Part shown: positions 38,533 to 50,751 of the stretch, in pieces | Layout of the letters: each line of letters begins with the position of its first letter | Position numbering within the stretch: position 1 is the first letter of the stretch | From: Cheilinus undulatus | Taxonomy: Eukaryota > Chordata > Actinopteri > Labriformes > Labridae | Direction of reading: 5' to 3' | Assembly (NCBI RefSeq): GCF_018320785.1 | Contig: NC_054876.1 | Location: forward strand, 24,140,212-24,204,211 | Length of the DNA stretch: 64,000 nucleotides | Notes under the pieces: model-generated | The model's input: only the letters and a program-made list of their open reading frames with translations | Told to the model about the DNA's origin: nothing | Databases searched by the model: none | Position numbers and translations under genes: made by a program

Positions 38533-40682
38533 GAAGGGTTGAATTGTCAGAAAAAAGAATCAGTCAGCAGACTATTAATTTAAATGACCAACTTTTTAAG
38601 TCCTGTAACAGCTCCTCAGTGATGGGGCAACTTAGAGCTTTGTAACAAACTTGAGGCAGGCTTGATTTCAATCATAATTTTGGTGGCTGCACCTCATGAA
38701 AGGCAGGTACTGTAAATCGAGCACACCTCCAGTTTTAAAGGTTGCTTAAAATTAACTGAGATGCACATTTAGCCACCAGTAATGCTTAAAAATGTGGCTC
38801 TGGTATCTGCTTATAAGTCTGTACTACTATGGTGATCCAGCAGTTCTGTTGTCTTTACTCTATGTAAGTCCCGACACTCCTCTGTCAGGACTTGATCCCT
38901 GAACTAAACATGCAGTTTACTCTTCTCTCTGTGGTGAAGTAGCTCCTGACACAAGGGACAGTATTAGTCTATATTGTTTTTTTTTTAATTTGCTCTGGTA
39001 CTACTATAAGCAACATTAAGTGTTGTTAAAGAACATTTTACACTGCAGAAACATAGCTAATCTTACTTATCCATACCCTAGAGGAGAGGGTTTGTTGTGA
39101 TTGGCTAAGGCAAAAAAAAACAAACAAACAAACAAAAAAAAAATACATGTATACTGACATTGTGATGAAAATAAGCTTCCAGTCAAGGAGTGTCTTCACT
39201 ATGTTTAAACACTGCCTGCCTCTTCTCGTTTATGATCAGTTTTTTCACTTTATTTATGTAACAGAAATGATTTATTTATGTCATGATTTACTTTGTTTAC
39301 TCATTATTTATTTATTATTTGTTTGATGGCATTAACAAAAACCTTGCCCTTTGAAACTGAGGGCTGCTCTGTGGTGACAAGCTGATTTTGCACTTTGTTT
39401 ATTTCCAGACAAGGTACTTTTTATGGTGGAGGTGGAGTTTGTCTTTTTTAAACATTTGTGCATGTTGATATCTCCTTTCTGTGTCGTAGCGACCCATTTA
39501 CTTTGTATTTGGAAATAAGAGCTTCCGTAGATGTAAGTTAAAAACGTGGGTCTGTTGTCAGAATGAAATATTATCAGGGCTCATGTTTAATTCTGGGTTT
39601 AACTGTTGTCATGTTTCTTTTTAAAAACCCTGACTGCCGTGTCTTTGTGATGTTAAATCATTAAAGATAACTGAGGGCTGGCTGAACTGTTTGAATTAAA
39701 GTGCCTATTCTGATATTCAATTCATAGATGTAGATTTGTACATATTTTGATTTGCTAATGTGCAGTATGAAGATCTTTCTTGATTTTTATATGAAACTAA
39801 AAAAAACAACTGCTGTTAAATAATGTATTTCAGTGTAATTTGGCCCTAAAAGACTGCCTGTAGTGGTACTATTTGTTTTTTAGTTTATTTAAAACCTTGA
39901 AAAAATGCAAAAGTGCATTGTATCTTCATTAATGGGAAATAAGTACTACTTTTTGCTGAATATTATCACTTTGTGAACATATTGTCAATATAAAATCTGT
40001 TATTTATCAAAATAGCTGGCATTTAATTTGAATGCAACAAGATGCAGCTAATGTTTTTAGGCTTTTTATTTGCCAGTGAGATCAAGAGAACGGTACTGCT
40101 ACAAAAAGGACACTTTATTGATACATCCTTGATTTCTTTCCCTCCTTGTTCAGTAACCAAGCTCTTTTGCTCTTCTCCTACTTCAGTGAGAGAAGTTCTG
40201 GTCCTAGGCTTAGTCTTCCTTGCTTTTATTCTCTGCTTTTTGCCAAGAAGGTCTGATTTTTTTTGACTAGTGTAGAGATTAATTTAAAGACAAAATTACA
40301 TTTTAAAACATCCAAATGTTTGTTTTAATACTGCAGGACTGGACAAGTTTTCTGTTTTGTTTTGAAACATGACTTATTATGGAAGACTTGTGGTGTAGAT
40401 AGCTATTAAAAGCTGCTTGTATAGGCACTCTAAAGAAACAGTACAAGAGCAACTCTATCTTAAAACAGCTAAACATGTTTGTTTCTACTGCTTGTAGAAG
40501 CTGTTTCTGACAGTTGTATTTGTGGAAAGTATACCTGCAATGAGTGAATATGTGAATGTTTTTTTTTATTTTAAATGTGAACTTCTGTTGGGAGGAAAGT
40601 ATCTCTGCTCTTTTTAAATCTCCAATGTTATTAACAGTGTCTCCTCTGTAAAACTTCTTGCAGTGTACTAGAAGAAAATAAA
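38533..40682 (+). other. slc9a6: slc9a6 3'UTR with candidate poly(A) signal
   Basis: About 2.1 kb of AT-rich sequence with T-rich runs and several ATTTA motifs (for example around 39240-39330) follows the stop codon. AATAAA at 40677-40682 is the most plausible distal polyadenylation signal. Earlier ATTAAA near 39660 could give a shorter form. Confidence 0.5.
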
Positions 40683-40699
40683 AATAATTCCTGACAATG

Positions 40700-42770
40700 A
40701 CTTATGTCTCAGCTGTTTTTCTGATGATGCAGGCAAAAAATTACCATTTTTCCCAATATCATTTGTCAAATTGTACCTAACTCCCCATTTATTAAAATGG
40801 AATTAAACCACTTTTTCAATTGAAAATGGATGTATATTTGCATTAACTGGTATTGTTGAATAATTCAGTTCCAACTCAACATTTGAGCACAATTTTTTTT
40901 GTCTGAGAAATGTGCATAGTGGCTGCTCTCTACAGGTTGATTCGGTTACTGCAATTGAATTTTTTTATTGGCTATGCCGGTAACATCTGACATCCTCAGC
41001 CACTTTAGAACTAAGTCACACAGTTTATATTCATGTTAAACAGTGTTTTTCTTGATTGAAATGTGTTACCCTAGCTAAAACCACGTTAGCTAGCAGATGC
41101 TAATGTTTACTAGTGTGCAAGCATGGTAACAGTACATTATACCCTGCAACACCAATATGGCGTTCATTGAGGGTGCAACGTGTGAATGGTTCTACACTCA
41201 CTTCTTGGACGGTTTTGAGTATGGCAGTAATATAATGACTGAATATACTTTTCAGTGTGAACGCAATATGTGACTTGAGTACTCAAAGTCTGTAATTATT
41301 TAATGATATAATAGTAATAATATGTATTCTAAAAGTCGAAATTATTGTAAAGGTGTCCTAGAGGCTTTCTGAGACTCCAGGGTAGATACACTTGAGCCAA
41401 AAATCTGGAGTTTAGTTACCCTTTAATGTGGCTAAAATTGATCTTTTCTTTTTGATGGTGTCATAGTTTCCTGATTTTAAGACCAAAACAAAATTGTTGA
41501 ACTGTATGTGCTGGTAACATCAACATTATATTAGTTTGACCATTTCACACCAAAAGAATGGATGTACTGAGTATTAGCACTGCTATGATTAGGCCAAAGC
41601 AGAGGCAAATGAGCATCCCAGCAATGTTAATATTCTTTACAACAGCACTCCCGCTTGTGTGATAATGCCTTCATGCAACAGATATACAAGCAACTACAGG
41701 TAGCTATAGTCAACGACTACTTAGCTGAAACTAGACTGTTGTTAGGCAAACCAAACATTCTTCCACAATATTGCAACTCTGTTTGTGTCCATGATTACCA
41801 CAGACCAGATATGCTTAATGGGGCTGTCAAACAAAACAACCTTTATTTTCTCCCCTGAGGAATGATAATAACATTTTCCCTGAGCCTCCTGAGATAGGCC
41901 TATCACATAATAGAAATGGCATAACCTTAGATGCTAGATGTGATGTCACATAGGTGGGTGGGACAACAGGAGTTTGACCCAGCAATTCATGAGGTGAGGA
42001 AAATGACAGATGTCTAAATCTAAGTGCTGCTGAAGTCAGAACAAAAATGCTGATAATTTGTTCAAACTCTTGTAGCAAATTCAAAATGTATTATGTAGTT
42101 CTGCAACACAACCTGTAAAAATTATGATCGTGTTAAGTGGTTATTTTTGGAATTTGGCTTCTTTATGCACTCCCATCGATTCAAAAACGGTTCAAGTGGA
42201 TGGGACAGGATAATTTGGATGATTAGGATAATGATGCCAAAATTCCTATGGTATGAAGAAAATTACCGGCCTTATCATAGAAAACCTTTGAGCATGCTCC
42301 TTATGCACCCAACAAGTGTCTCACCCTCAAATGTATTATTTAACTAATCAGTAAATCGTATTGTTACCGGCATGAGCCTGCCCCTTTAAGTAGGTGGCTT
42401 ATGGGTAATGTAGGCAATGAGATGCCGAGCGAGAGAGCGTTGTTGTTGATGCCACCAGAGCAGGTACAAGTGTGTACAAGTCTAGTGTGTCTGTGAATAA
42501 AGTGACCAGTTCAGAAGTTATGCTCCGTCTCCTCTACTGTTTTACCTGCCATATTAGCCAGACCTGCAAGTTACCTGCATTAAACGAGCCAAAGCAGCTG
42601 TCCTGTATAACAGTTAGGGACGAAGAAGCTGAGTAAGGTAACAGTATGTTTGTCTCAATTCTCTTTTTCTGTTTTATGACGATGAAAGAACTACTATGCT
42701 CTCTGAACCTAGTTTGTTTGAGTTTTTGGTGTCATGTAAGCCCATGTGGATTGGGCATATGGTTGTATGG
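40700..42770. other. intergenic, no gene seen
   Basis: No coding exon recognised. 42330-42560 is a GC-richer island with AATAAA near 42497 that looks a little like a solo long terminal repeat, but I could not find matching ends. Confidence 0.4.
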
Positions 42771-42776
42771 ATGACA

Positions 42777-44734
42777 TATGGAAGTAAATCAGTGCCATCT
42801 GAGTTTGAATTTGAATTTCTAAAACTGATTTCTTTTTTCTTTTTTGAATTTGAAAAACCATCAAATTGGCACTGTTTTTTTTTTGCCATCGAATTTTTAT
42901 CCCATGCGAAAATAAATTCAGTGTAAAAAAAAAAAAAATCTCAAAAAATTAAGTTTTTAAAAATTCAACATCTCAAAAAAATTCAGTGTTTAAAGAATTC
43001 AATCTAAAAAAAATTCAATGTCTCAAAAAATTCAGTGTCCAAAAATTCAGTGTCAAAAAATTCAACAGCAAAAAATTTAACTTCAGCATCAAAAGAGACG
43101 GAGTAAACCAGGGAGAAGCAATCGATCCCTGTCTCAATTGATCTAACATCCAGCCAATCAGGTTACGCTCCCTCAGTCATGTGACAGAGACCCTTGAAGC
43201 TTCATCAGCAATGTCAGCCAACGGAGGAGATTGTGCCTCGGTAGGTGTGTCTACTTTCTCGAGAGGGGTCAAGCTGCAGACCTCCACTCTCATTTGGCTT
43301 AACGGCTGCTCTAGGCTGAAGCGGAGGCCACCAGTGAGGTTTTTGCCCATTTGCTCCTGATTCTCTGCTCTAGGCCACACTCCCCCAGATCCTTGGTTTA
43401 GTTAGCTGGATGTGGGTTTTATTTTACTAATGAGCCGTACTGATCGCTCTGCTTTGTCTTTGATTCTTTATTAGATGAGACTGTGTGGGCTCCCTGTTAA
43501 CCCTTTTTGGTTGCCACATGCTAACTCATCATCAAGGTGTGCTCCCATTGGCTACAGCAGGGGGTTCCCAAACTTTTCAGCTCGTGACCCCCAAAATAAC
43601 GGCATCAGAGATCCGGGACCCCCACCTTTCCTTGAGGGGGATAAAGTGCATGGTGTTGCACAAAGCAACTTACTTTTTAGGTACTTTTTATCAGTTTTAC
43701 TTACATTTAAGCACAAATATCACTTAAATAATCACGTTATTGTTTTAAATAAGACTCATTTTGACAACTTTTTTTTTTACAATAATATATAAAATGTATG
43801 ATTTTAAATCATATTAAATTTTGGAAAGCATTCCGCGACCCCCCTGGGGGTCCCGACCCCCACTTTGGGAACCACTGGGCTACAGCACTATTTTTTTTTA
43901 AAGAGAATACATAAAACATTAACACAAATTGCACACGATAAAATATGCCTGCCTAACATAAAACAACATCTTGAACGTTTAGATATCGTAGCATAAGACA
44001 ATAAGCTTTGGACTTTTGGAATCACTTTAATCACCATCATACAAAAAATAACTAACTAAAAATTGTTATCATGAAACTGACTTGGCAATGTTCTTGATTT
44101 TATTTTGTATTTTTTTACTTCATATCCTGACGTCACTTCCTTCTGACGGTGGAGGGGATTTCAGAGTGGAGTTGAATGAGAGTGGAGGTCTGCAGCTGGA
44201 CCCCTCTCGAGAGGGACCCAACTGCAGTCAAGATGGCCGACATGGGCGTCGTGATACATCCAATCCATGCCGGAAGTCCCAAGCGGAAGTTTCTTCTTTT
44301 TGTTAGACTCAGCTGCCAGCGCCTAAGCCAAACCCTTGGTAGTGGATCTCAAATATATCACCTTCCTCTACCACTTGGGTTTTAATGCCTAAGCCTAACC
44401 TTAGACGTACAGAGTTCCGGTGAGACTTCCGGTAAGGATTGGATGTATGTCAGCCATCTTGCCTGCATCAAGGTACTCTTGGAATTTGTTGCTGTTGAAT
44501 TTTTTAAGATGTTGAATTTTTTTTTACACTGAATTTTTTTGAGACATTGAATTTTTTTTACACTGAATTTATTTTTGCATTGGATAAAAATTCAGTGGCA
44601 AAAAAAAAAAAAAAAAAAAAAAAAATTGGTGCTAATTTGATGGGTTTTCAAATTCAAAATTCAATTTTGATCCTAAAAAAAATGAGTTTTAGAAATTCAA
44701 ATTCAAACTCAGATGGCACTGATTTACTTCCATA
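42777..44734. mobile_element. large inverted-repeat (foldback-like) element
   Basis: Starts TATGGAAGTAAATCAG and ends with its exact reverse complement; ATGACA flanks both sides (42771-42776, 44735-44740). The inverted similarity continues inward through the TGAGTTTGAATTTGAATTTC block, arrays of AAATTCAGTGTC-like units (42900-43080 and 44500-44590), and a second block with ACCTCCACTCTCAT near 43280 matched near 44175. It contains a nested hAT-type element (43558-43877). No protein recognised. Confidence 0.7.
43558..43877. mobile_element. hAT-type MITE with exact 8-bp target duplication
   Basis: Begins CAGGGGGTTCCCAAACTTTT and ends, on the other strand, CAGTGGTTCCCAAAGTGGGG. GGCTACAG precedes it (43550-43557) and follows it (43878-43885) exactly. 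320 bp. This is a well-known form of non-autonomous hAT element in animal genomes. Confidence 0.88.
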
Positions 44735-45189
44735 ATGACACAAAATAATAAAAAAGCTTTAAACTTCAAACTATGTGAACACCCCTAAGTAATCGTTTAA
44801 CCTTAATTTTCACCTTTTGCTTGATGAAGTCTTAATTGCTTAATTAAAGCAAATGTATGAAATAGTAATACATCATTTCATCCTACTTAGTTTTATGCAT
44901 TTCTTTGTACTGTTTTAGTTTATCATGCATTAAGGTAAATGAGGTTTTTATGTGATTATGACGAAATAATAATCTAAACTCTTGGTTTAAACGCGTATTC
45001 TTAAAACTACACACTCGTACCTTTCACCAAAAATGCACTCACTCTCCTTTATCGCTTTTAATATTTTAGATGTTCTTGCCTAACGTCAAACTTCCCTCTT
45101 TATTTTGCAAGGAAACCATCCTGTATCCGGTCTGAACATAGCTGTTCATGTCTGACTTAACCAAAGAATGTAAAAGTACTGTCTTGGCT

Positions 45190-45311
45190 TGACGCAGCCG
45201 CAGTAGATGTCCGTACTAAAAACGTGAGGGTCGCGTTCAAGCGGTGTTCCGCTGCTGTTTCACGGTTGAGGGGCTCCGTCCATCCCCGTCGCAGTCATCA
45301 TCCTGATCCCG
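45190..45311 (+). promoter_or_regulatory. fhl1: probable non-coding first exon and promoter of fhl1
   Basis: A CpG-richer island (about 45190-45310) in AT-rich DNA, ending in a good donor, CCCG|GTAAGC at 45311/45312. It is on the right strand upstream of the fhl1 coding exons, whose first exon starts with an acceptor (CTCTAG before 59642), so a non-coding leader exon is required. The exon start is not defined and other fhl1 leader exons could lie in the 14 kb between. Confidence 0.5.
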
Positions 45312-45697
45312 GTAAGCAAGCTGCCGATCTCTGCTGTATACTGCCCAATCAAACATACTTCTTCGGGTGTTTTCAGAGAAATCTAAGTGTTGTTTTGCAG
45401 TTTTTAATATAGAACTTGCAGGTCATCGATGAAACTGTCACCACAATGTGTTATGTGTGTTATATTTCTAAAAGTCAAATATCACCGACTGAGGGATTTT
45501 TTTTTTGTTTTAGAGAAAAGTAAGCGAGTTCGTGATCATCCTCACAGAATATCTCATGAATAAATGTACAGTAGCACGTTAAACTCTCACATATTCATAG
45601 ACACTCAATTGCAAAGCAGTATTTTGATATGTGGACTGCAGGAAACAGGTCTTAAAGTTGACTGGGGCGTTGGCTATCTGTCTGTCTTTTTCTGTGT

Positions 45698-45703
45698 GTG
45701 TGG

Positions 45704-45734
<31 letters not shown>
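45698..45734. repeat. GT microsatellite followed by GA run
   Basis: Tandem GT units then GAGAGAGA in the inferred fhl1 intron 1. Confidence 0.85.
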
Positions 45735-45737
<3 letters not shown>

Positions 45738-46439
45738 TACAGTTACATGCTGACTTGTGGAAGCCAAGGCTGCTTCTGAAATCTGTTTCCATTTAGGAAG
45801 TCTCCTGTTTTTCACTCTTTGATGGGACCACTGAGCTTAAAATGCATCACAGAACTCAATTAAAATTCCTGTAGTGCTGTTTCATTGTTCTTTTATAAGT
45901 GTGTACATGTCTGAGTATGGGTGTGTGTTTGAATGTATTTGGCTTTAGTGTTGGTCTTATTTCGTTGCAAGTGTGCAGACAGATCAAGCCCAGCTTTCCT
46001 CAGACATAATACAATACAATACAATTTGAGACCTGAGATATGTGGGGTCTACCAAATCCTCATACAACCATAACATGAGACTCAAAGTGCTGTCCATGGG
46101 TTATTCTATAAACAGGAAATTTCATTTGAAAGCTTTGTTTTCAGAGACATAAAAAAAAAATTGCTATGGAACCGATTGCAGAGTCACAAAGTACAAGCCC
46201 TGTTTGTTTTGACCAGGCATCTGTAAAGTCACTTAAATCCTCTTTTCTAATGTAAATCTCTAAAAACTTTGTGACTGCAAACTCTTTACCAGTAATGTTA
46301 ATGTCTGCAGTGGCCCACTCTTTGGGGAGTCCTGTGTACAACTGATCTCTTTACTTCTGGGCCACAGAGTGAATCAAGACAGTCTGGCTGATGGCCACTC
46401 TGAATAAAGCCCAATAAGTCTGGAAAAACATTCTAACGC

Positions 46440-46935
46440 AGCCAGTGTAGCGCGTGTAGCTCTATTAGCTGCGTGAACTAAATAGAAAACGTAGCTATGT
46501 AGCTAACCTCACAAAGCAGCTTCATATCTACGTTATCCGCATAGTTAAGGTAGCTTTAGCTATGTTTGCTAATGCTCACACTGCCAGAGCCAATGTAGAT
46601 GTAGATAACGTAGCTACGTAGCTAATGTAGCGTCATAGCTTATGTAGCTAAAGCTGAGTTCAGAGCAGCAATGTAAGCTACGTAGGAACATTAGTTTCAT
46701 CGCTAAGTTAGCTTTAGCTATGTTTACTAAAGCTTCCGTTGCTCAAGATAACTTAGCATTAAATAACAGAGCGACATAGCTAATGAAGCATTGTAGCTTA
46801 TGTAGCTAAAGTTAAGCACTCAAAGCAGCTATGCAGGATATGACGCCTGGTTAGCTTTAGCTACACTTGATAAAGCTCAGGTTGCTATAGCTTACTTAGC
46901 TACTTTGGCTTATGAGGTATTGTTAATTAAGTCGT
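46440..46935. repeat. degenerate tandem array dense in TAGCTA/GTAGCT
   Basis: Three or so diverged units of roughly 140-170 bases recur with the order TTAGCTTTAGCTATGTTT, then AGCGACATAGCTAATG or TAGCGTCATAGC, then CTTATGTAGCTAAAG. AGCT occurs far above expectation, many times inside short palindromes such as ACGTAGCTACGTAGCT. No protein-coding frame. Confidence 0.75.
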
Positions 46936-47079
46936 GACCATACCGATGTGAGCTTAAGTGGGCCCTCATTTGTGTAGCTACTTCTCAAATGGGTCTGTAC
47001 ATAATTTAATCCCAGATTACACCCTTTTTCTCCATTTTGCTTATGGAATGTTTCTCAGTCTGTAATGTTACAATGTGGT

Positions 47080-47345
47080 TACCTCCACCAAGGAGGCTAT
47101 GTGATCGGCAGGGTTTGTTTGTTAGTTTGTTTGTTAGCAACATAACTCAAAGTTATGGACGGATTTTGATGAAATTTACAGGAAATGTCGGACATGGCAT
47201 AAGAAAGAACTGATTAGATGGGATTTGGGATTGATCTGAATCACCATCTGGATCCAGAAAGTTTTTAAGGATTCTGTACTATTGGGAGATAGGGCTAATG
47301 GCGCAGGTCTGTGCTCTCTGAGTGCTTTTCTAGATGAATTGAAAA
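47080..47345 (+). repeat. dispersed repeat beginning GGTTACCTCCACCAAGGAGG
   Basis: The run GTTACCTCCACCAAGGAGG, then GTTTGTTTGTTAG, then GGACGGATTTTGATGAAA and GATCTGAATCACCATCTGGA resemble a repeat family I recall as widespread in animal genomes. Ends and class are uncertain. Confidence 0.5.
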
Positions 47346-48509
47346 AAATCTAAAACTGGAAATACAGCACTTGTATCGTCTCAGAGTGGCCGTCAGAAAT
47401 GTATGGTCTGCAGCCAGACCCCTCTTTAATTTATGACTTCATCTTTTTTAGTTAAAGTTAAAGACTAGGGTTTCATAGTGATAGAAACGGAGTAATCTGT
47501 CTGTAAAAAAAGGCCTCCAAAAAAGATTTTAAGATAACTAAAGGAAAATAATCCCTCACAGATGTTGCAGCTGAAGTGAAACCACGTCTTAACCTTAAAT
47601 TTTGTTAACAGGCTAACAACTTGTGTTTATTTTCACAGTCATATGGAGATACTTTGGGCTTTTCTAACAATGCTCACTACTGTATATGCACGGACACACA
47701 GACAGTAAATAAACCAAGACGGAGCCATATGTGTGACTGACCTTTTGTAGCCTGATACACACACAGGCACACACACCAGAGGACCATAGGGAGTTGTATT
47801 TGGATTCTGTGCAGATGCTTGCATGTTAAAGAAATTACCATGAGCTCACTCCCATAAAATACATCATAGGGTCGTAAAACTTTATGCAATTTGTCTGGCT
47901 TCATGTCACGGTAAGTCCCTGTTGTGCTTTGCCTGTTGTGTTATTACAGGATAAAATGTAAATGGGCTACAGACACTTTGTTTCTTCTTCTTTATAAATC
48001 CCAAATGGAAAATCCTGTATTTTTAGTGCTGTTTTTAATGAGGTTCTGTGGATTTAGTGTACTGACAACATGAAAGTACAGCCGGGTTTAATCTTTAAAC
48101 TTGGAAGTGGGTTTTCTCTGACCTGCAGCCTTTAAAGACTGATATTATGTGCTTTGGTGTGTAGACAATAAACAGTGGTAGGGATATTGACAGAGGAAAG
48201 GGTTTGTCATGCATCAAAGGTGGTTTGAGAAGCTAGTTAGCTATAACCTTTGGGAATACTGAGAGGCTTGAAATAAAGCTGCTCTACCAAAGACACAAGA
48301 AATGTGCTTTGAAACAAAAGAAAATGTTATATTAAAATGTCTTCCAACAGCCATCCTGTTTTAGAAGAGTACTTCCATTAACCCAAATATTTCAAACTGT
48401 GTTCAAATTTGGGTGAGACAATATGCGATACCTGGCCAATGATATCAGTAACGGTCAAATCCTGATACTGCGATTTTGCAACAGTGTAGGGATAATTGTA
48501 TGAACCATA

Positions 48510-49190
48510 GATTATATGGACAAAAATGTTTGGCCACTTGACCACTACACCAACAGAAACTGTAATGGCATTATATTCAGATACATGTACTTTCATTTAA
48601 AGTTGCCCCCCCCCTCGCAGCTATAACAACTTCCACTCTTCTTGGCTTTCCAGAAGACTCTGGAGTATTTCTTTGGGAATTTTCCCCACTCACTCTGTAG
48701 CGCATTCATGAGGTCAGACACTAATGTTTGGCAAGAAGGCCTGGCTTGCAATCTCCATTCCACTTCATCTCAAAGGTTGAGGTCAGGGTGCTGTGCTGGC
48801 CAGTCAAGTTCTTCCACACCGAACTCATCAAGCCATGTCTTTATAGTCCTTGCTTTGTGCACTGAGGCACAGCCATGTTGGAATATTAAAGGGCCTTCCC
48901 CAAACTGTTGCCACAAAGTTGGTAGCATAACATTTTCCAAAATGTCTTTCTATGCTGAAGCATTAAGATTTCCCTCCACTGGAGATAAGGGGCCTTGCCC
49001 AAAAACTGAGAAACAGCCCCATACCATTATCCATCCTCCACAAAACTTCACAGTTGGCACAATGCAGTCAGGGTAAGTGATGTTCTCCTGGCATCTGGCA
49101 AACCACAACTTGTCCCTCTGACTACCAAACAGAGACACATGATTCTTCACAACACATGACACATTTCTGCAGTGATATTTTGAACAATCT
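48510..49190 (-). pseudogene. Tc1-like transposon fragment, 3' part
   Basis: On the minus strand the end includes ATATGGACAAAAATGTTTGG and the coding part reads GGWIMVWGCFSVFGQGPLSP and NLNASA, followed further along by blocks equivalent to FQHGCASVHKARTIKTWLDE and SSVRKNLTGQHS-type remnants in shifted frames. The 5' half of the transposase is absent. It lies in fhl1 intron 1. Confidence 0.7.
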
Positions 49191-50194
49191 CAGGTTCAAA
49201 CTGTGTCATTCTTTGTAATACAAATTGGAATGGCTGAAGTTCCTTTTTAATATTTGGTTGTGATTTGTAATCACAAAGGTGGGAGTGGGTGCAGACTTGA
49301 CCAGTTCAGAACCACAACTCTAAGCCAAACTAAGCTAAGTAAACAATCTCTAAGCTGAAGCTTCAAAATGTCATGCAGGAATATTTGAGTTGAAAAGATA
49401 TTTTCATCAAACTTGATCTAAATTTTGAAAACTGAAGTGTTTCCTAAGCTTTTGAAACACTTCTTTATACAGACGGGTGAAAATGTGAAGAAAAGTCTGA
49501 AAGAAATGCAGAAGAAACGCAACAGAGAATGTTGTGGAGCAACACCCTTACCGACAAAACTCTTTGAAGGAAGTTGAACAGATCCATAACAGAAGTCATT
49601 TTGGAGACTCACGGTGACCTTTAGAGTTGTTATAAGACACCTGACTGCATTGTTTTTCTATATGTTTGTATGTTGTTCATTCAACCTTGTGACAGTTAAA
49701 ATAATTTTGACTGACCAAATGTAACAAATATAAGTTTTTAAAAAATACATCTAAAGATGGAACGCTGCAGTTATCTGAGGGAGGGTGTTCCAGAAGGAGG
49801 GGGTGTTCAGCTGATGGCACTGTGATGTTAGAGTTAGGTCAGGTCAGGTATAGGAGCATAATGCTAAATCTGCACAACCTTGACCCTTTACTGCTCTGAC
49901 CTCCTGATGGCAATTGTCCAGGCCTGCACAGGCCCATGCCCTATCTCTCCAGGTATCCTTCCAGCTACCCCCACCACAAGGCATGTGGTTGCCCCGGCAT
50001 CTAGACCAGCCCACCAGATTCTGGTCACCCAGCTGGACTCCTTTTGTGACAGCTTCTCTTAAGCACATCTTTGGGAATCATTGGTTAAGGATATTTGGGG
50101 TAGATTGGTGAGGAGTTACTAAGGGACAAGGGCATAGAGGGATTTGTTGGTGAGAAGGATGTTGTAATTTATGAGGAACTAAACTGGGATCAAG

Positions 50195-50342
50195 TGATGG
50201 TTTTGGACACAGGCAGGAGTTTTGGACAATCTGGAGCCTGTTCAGGGCTTTGCTGGGTACCCCAGACAGGATTGCGTTGCAGTAATTAAGACGGGGTGAT
50301 GAAAAGTGTGGCTGAGAGTTTTGTCCACAGAATCTGAGAGAG
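50195..50342 (-). pseudogene. LINE reverse-transcriptase remnant
   Basis: The minus-strand frame reads FSSPRLNYCNAILSGVPSKA and LNRLQIVQNS, a conserved block near the end of the reverse transcriptase of L2/CR1-like LINEs. It is truncated upstream by the element at 50343 and decays downstream towards 50100. Confidence 0.75.
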
Positions 50343-50751
50343 CAGGGTATCCACGAGGTCTTGAAATGTACTAAAAGGTGATAAATCAATTTTGGGAAAA
50401 TTAAGACCCTTAAAAAATATTAAAAAGTCTTATCACGACTTGATAAAGTCTTAAATTTTGAAAGTTTTTTTTTCTGAATTAGCTGTCCAATAGTTTGAGT
50501 CCCAAAAACATCGTAAAAGTGTGTGAATTTATTCATTTTTATTAAAAAACAAAGATGAACAGGTACATAAAAAACTAGGCTATTGTGGGTGCGTTCGTAA
50601 ATTGTCTCTGAGAGCGCCAGAGAGAGCTATATCACTGATGTAAATGGTTACACCTTGAAGTGGGGGTGAGGTATTAAAAAATATTGAGAAGGTCTTGAAA
50701 AAGTCTTAAAAAGGTATTAAAATTAACTTCAAGATTCCTGCAAATACCCTG
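50343..50751. mobile_element. hAT-like MITE with CAGGGTAT ends
   Basis: Starts CAGGGTATCCACGAGGTCTT and ends, on the other strand, CAGGGTATTTGCAGGAATCT. The interior repeats AAAGTCTTAAA-like motifs. It abuts the LINE remnant. An exact target duplication is not evident, although both flanks carry GAGAGA. Confidence 0.7.

Noticed and set aside
42330-42660. Possible solo LTR with AATAAA
   Set aside because: I could not find TG...CA ends with a target duplication, a primer site or any internal retroviral sequence.
48642-49076. 144-codon plus-strand frame
   Set aside because: Antisense of a Tc1-like transposase fragment whose true coding strand is minus.
49844-50068. Cys/Gly-rich 74-codon minus-strand frame
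   Set aside because: No recognised domain or splice sites; it is in repeat-derived DNA beside a LINE remnant.
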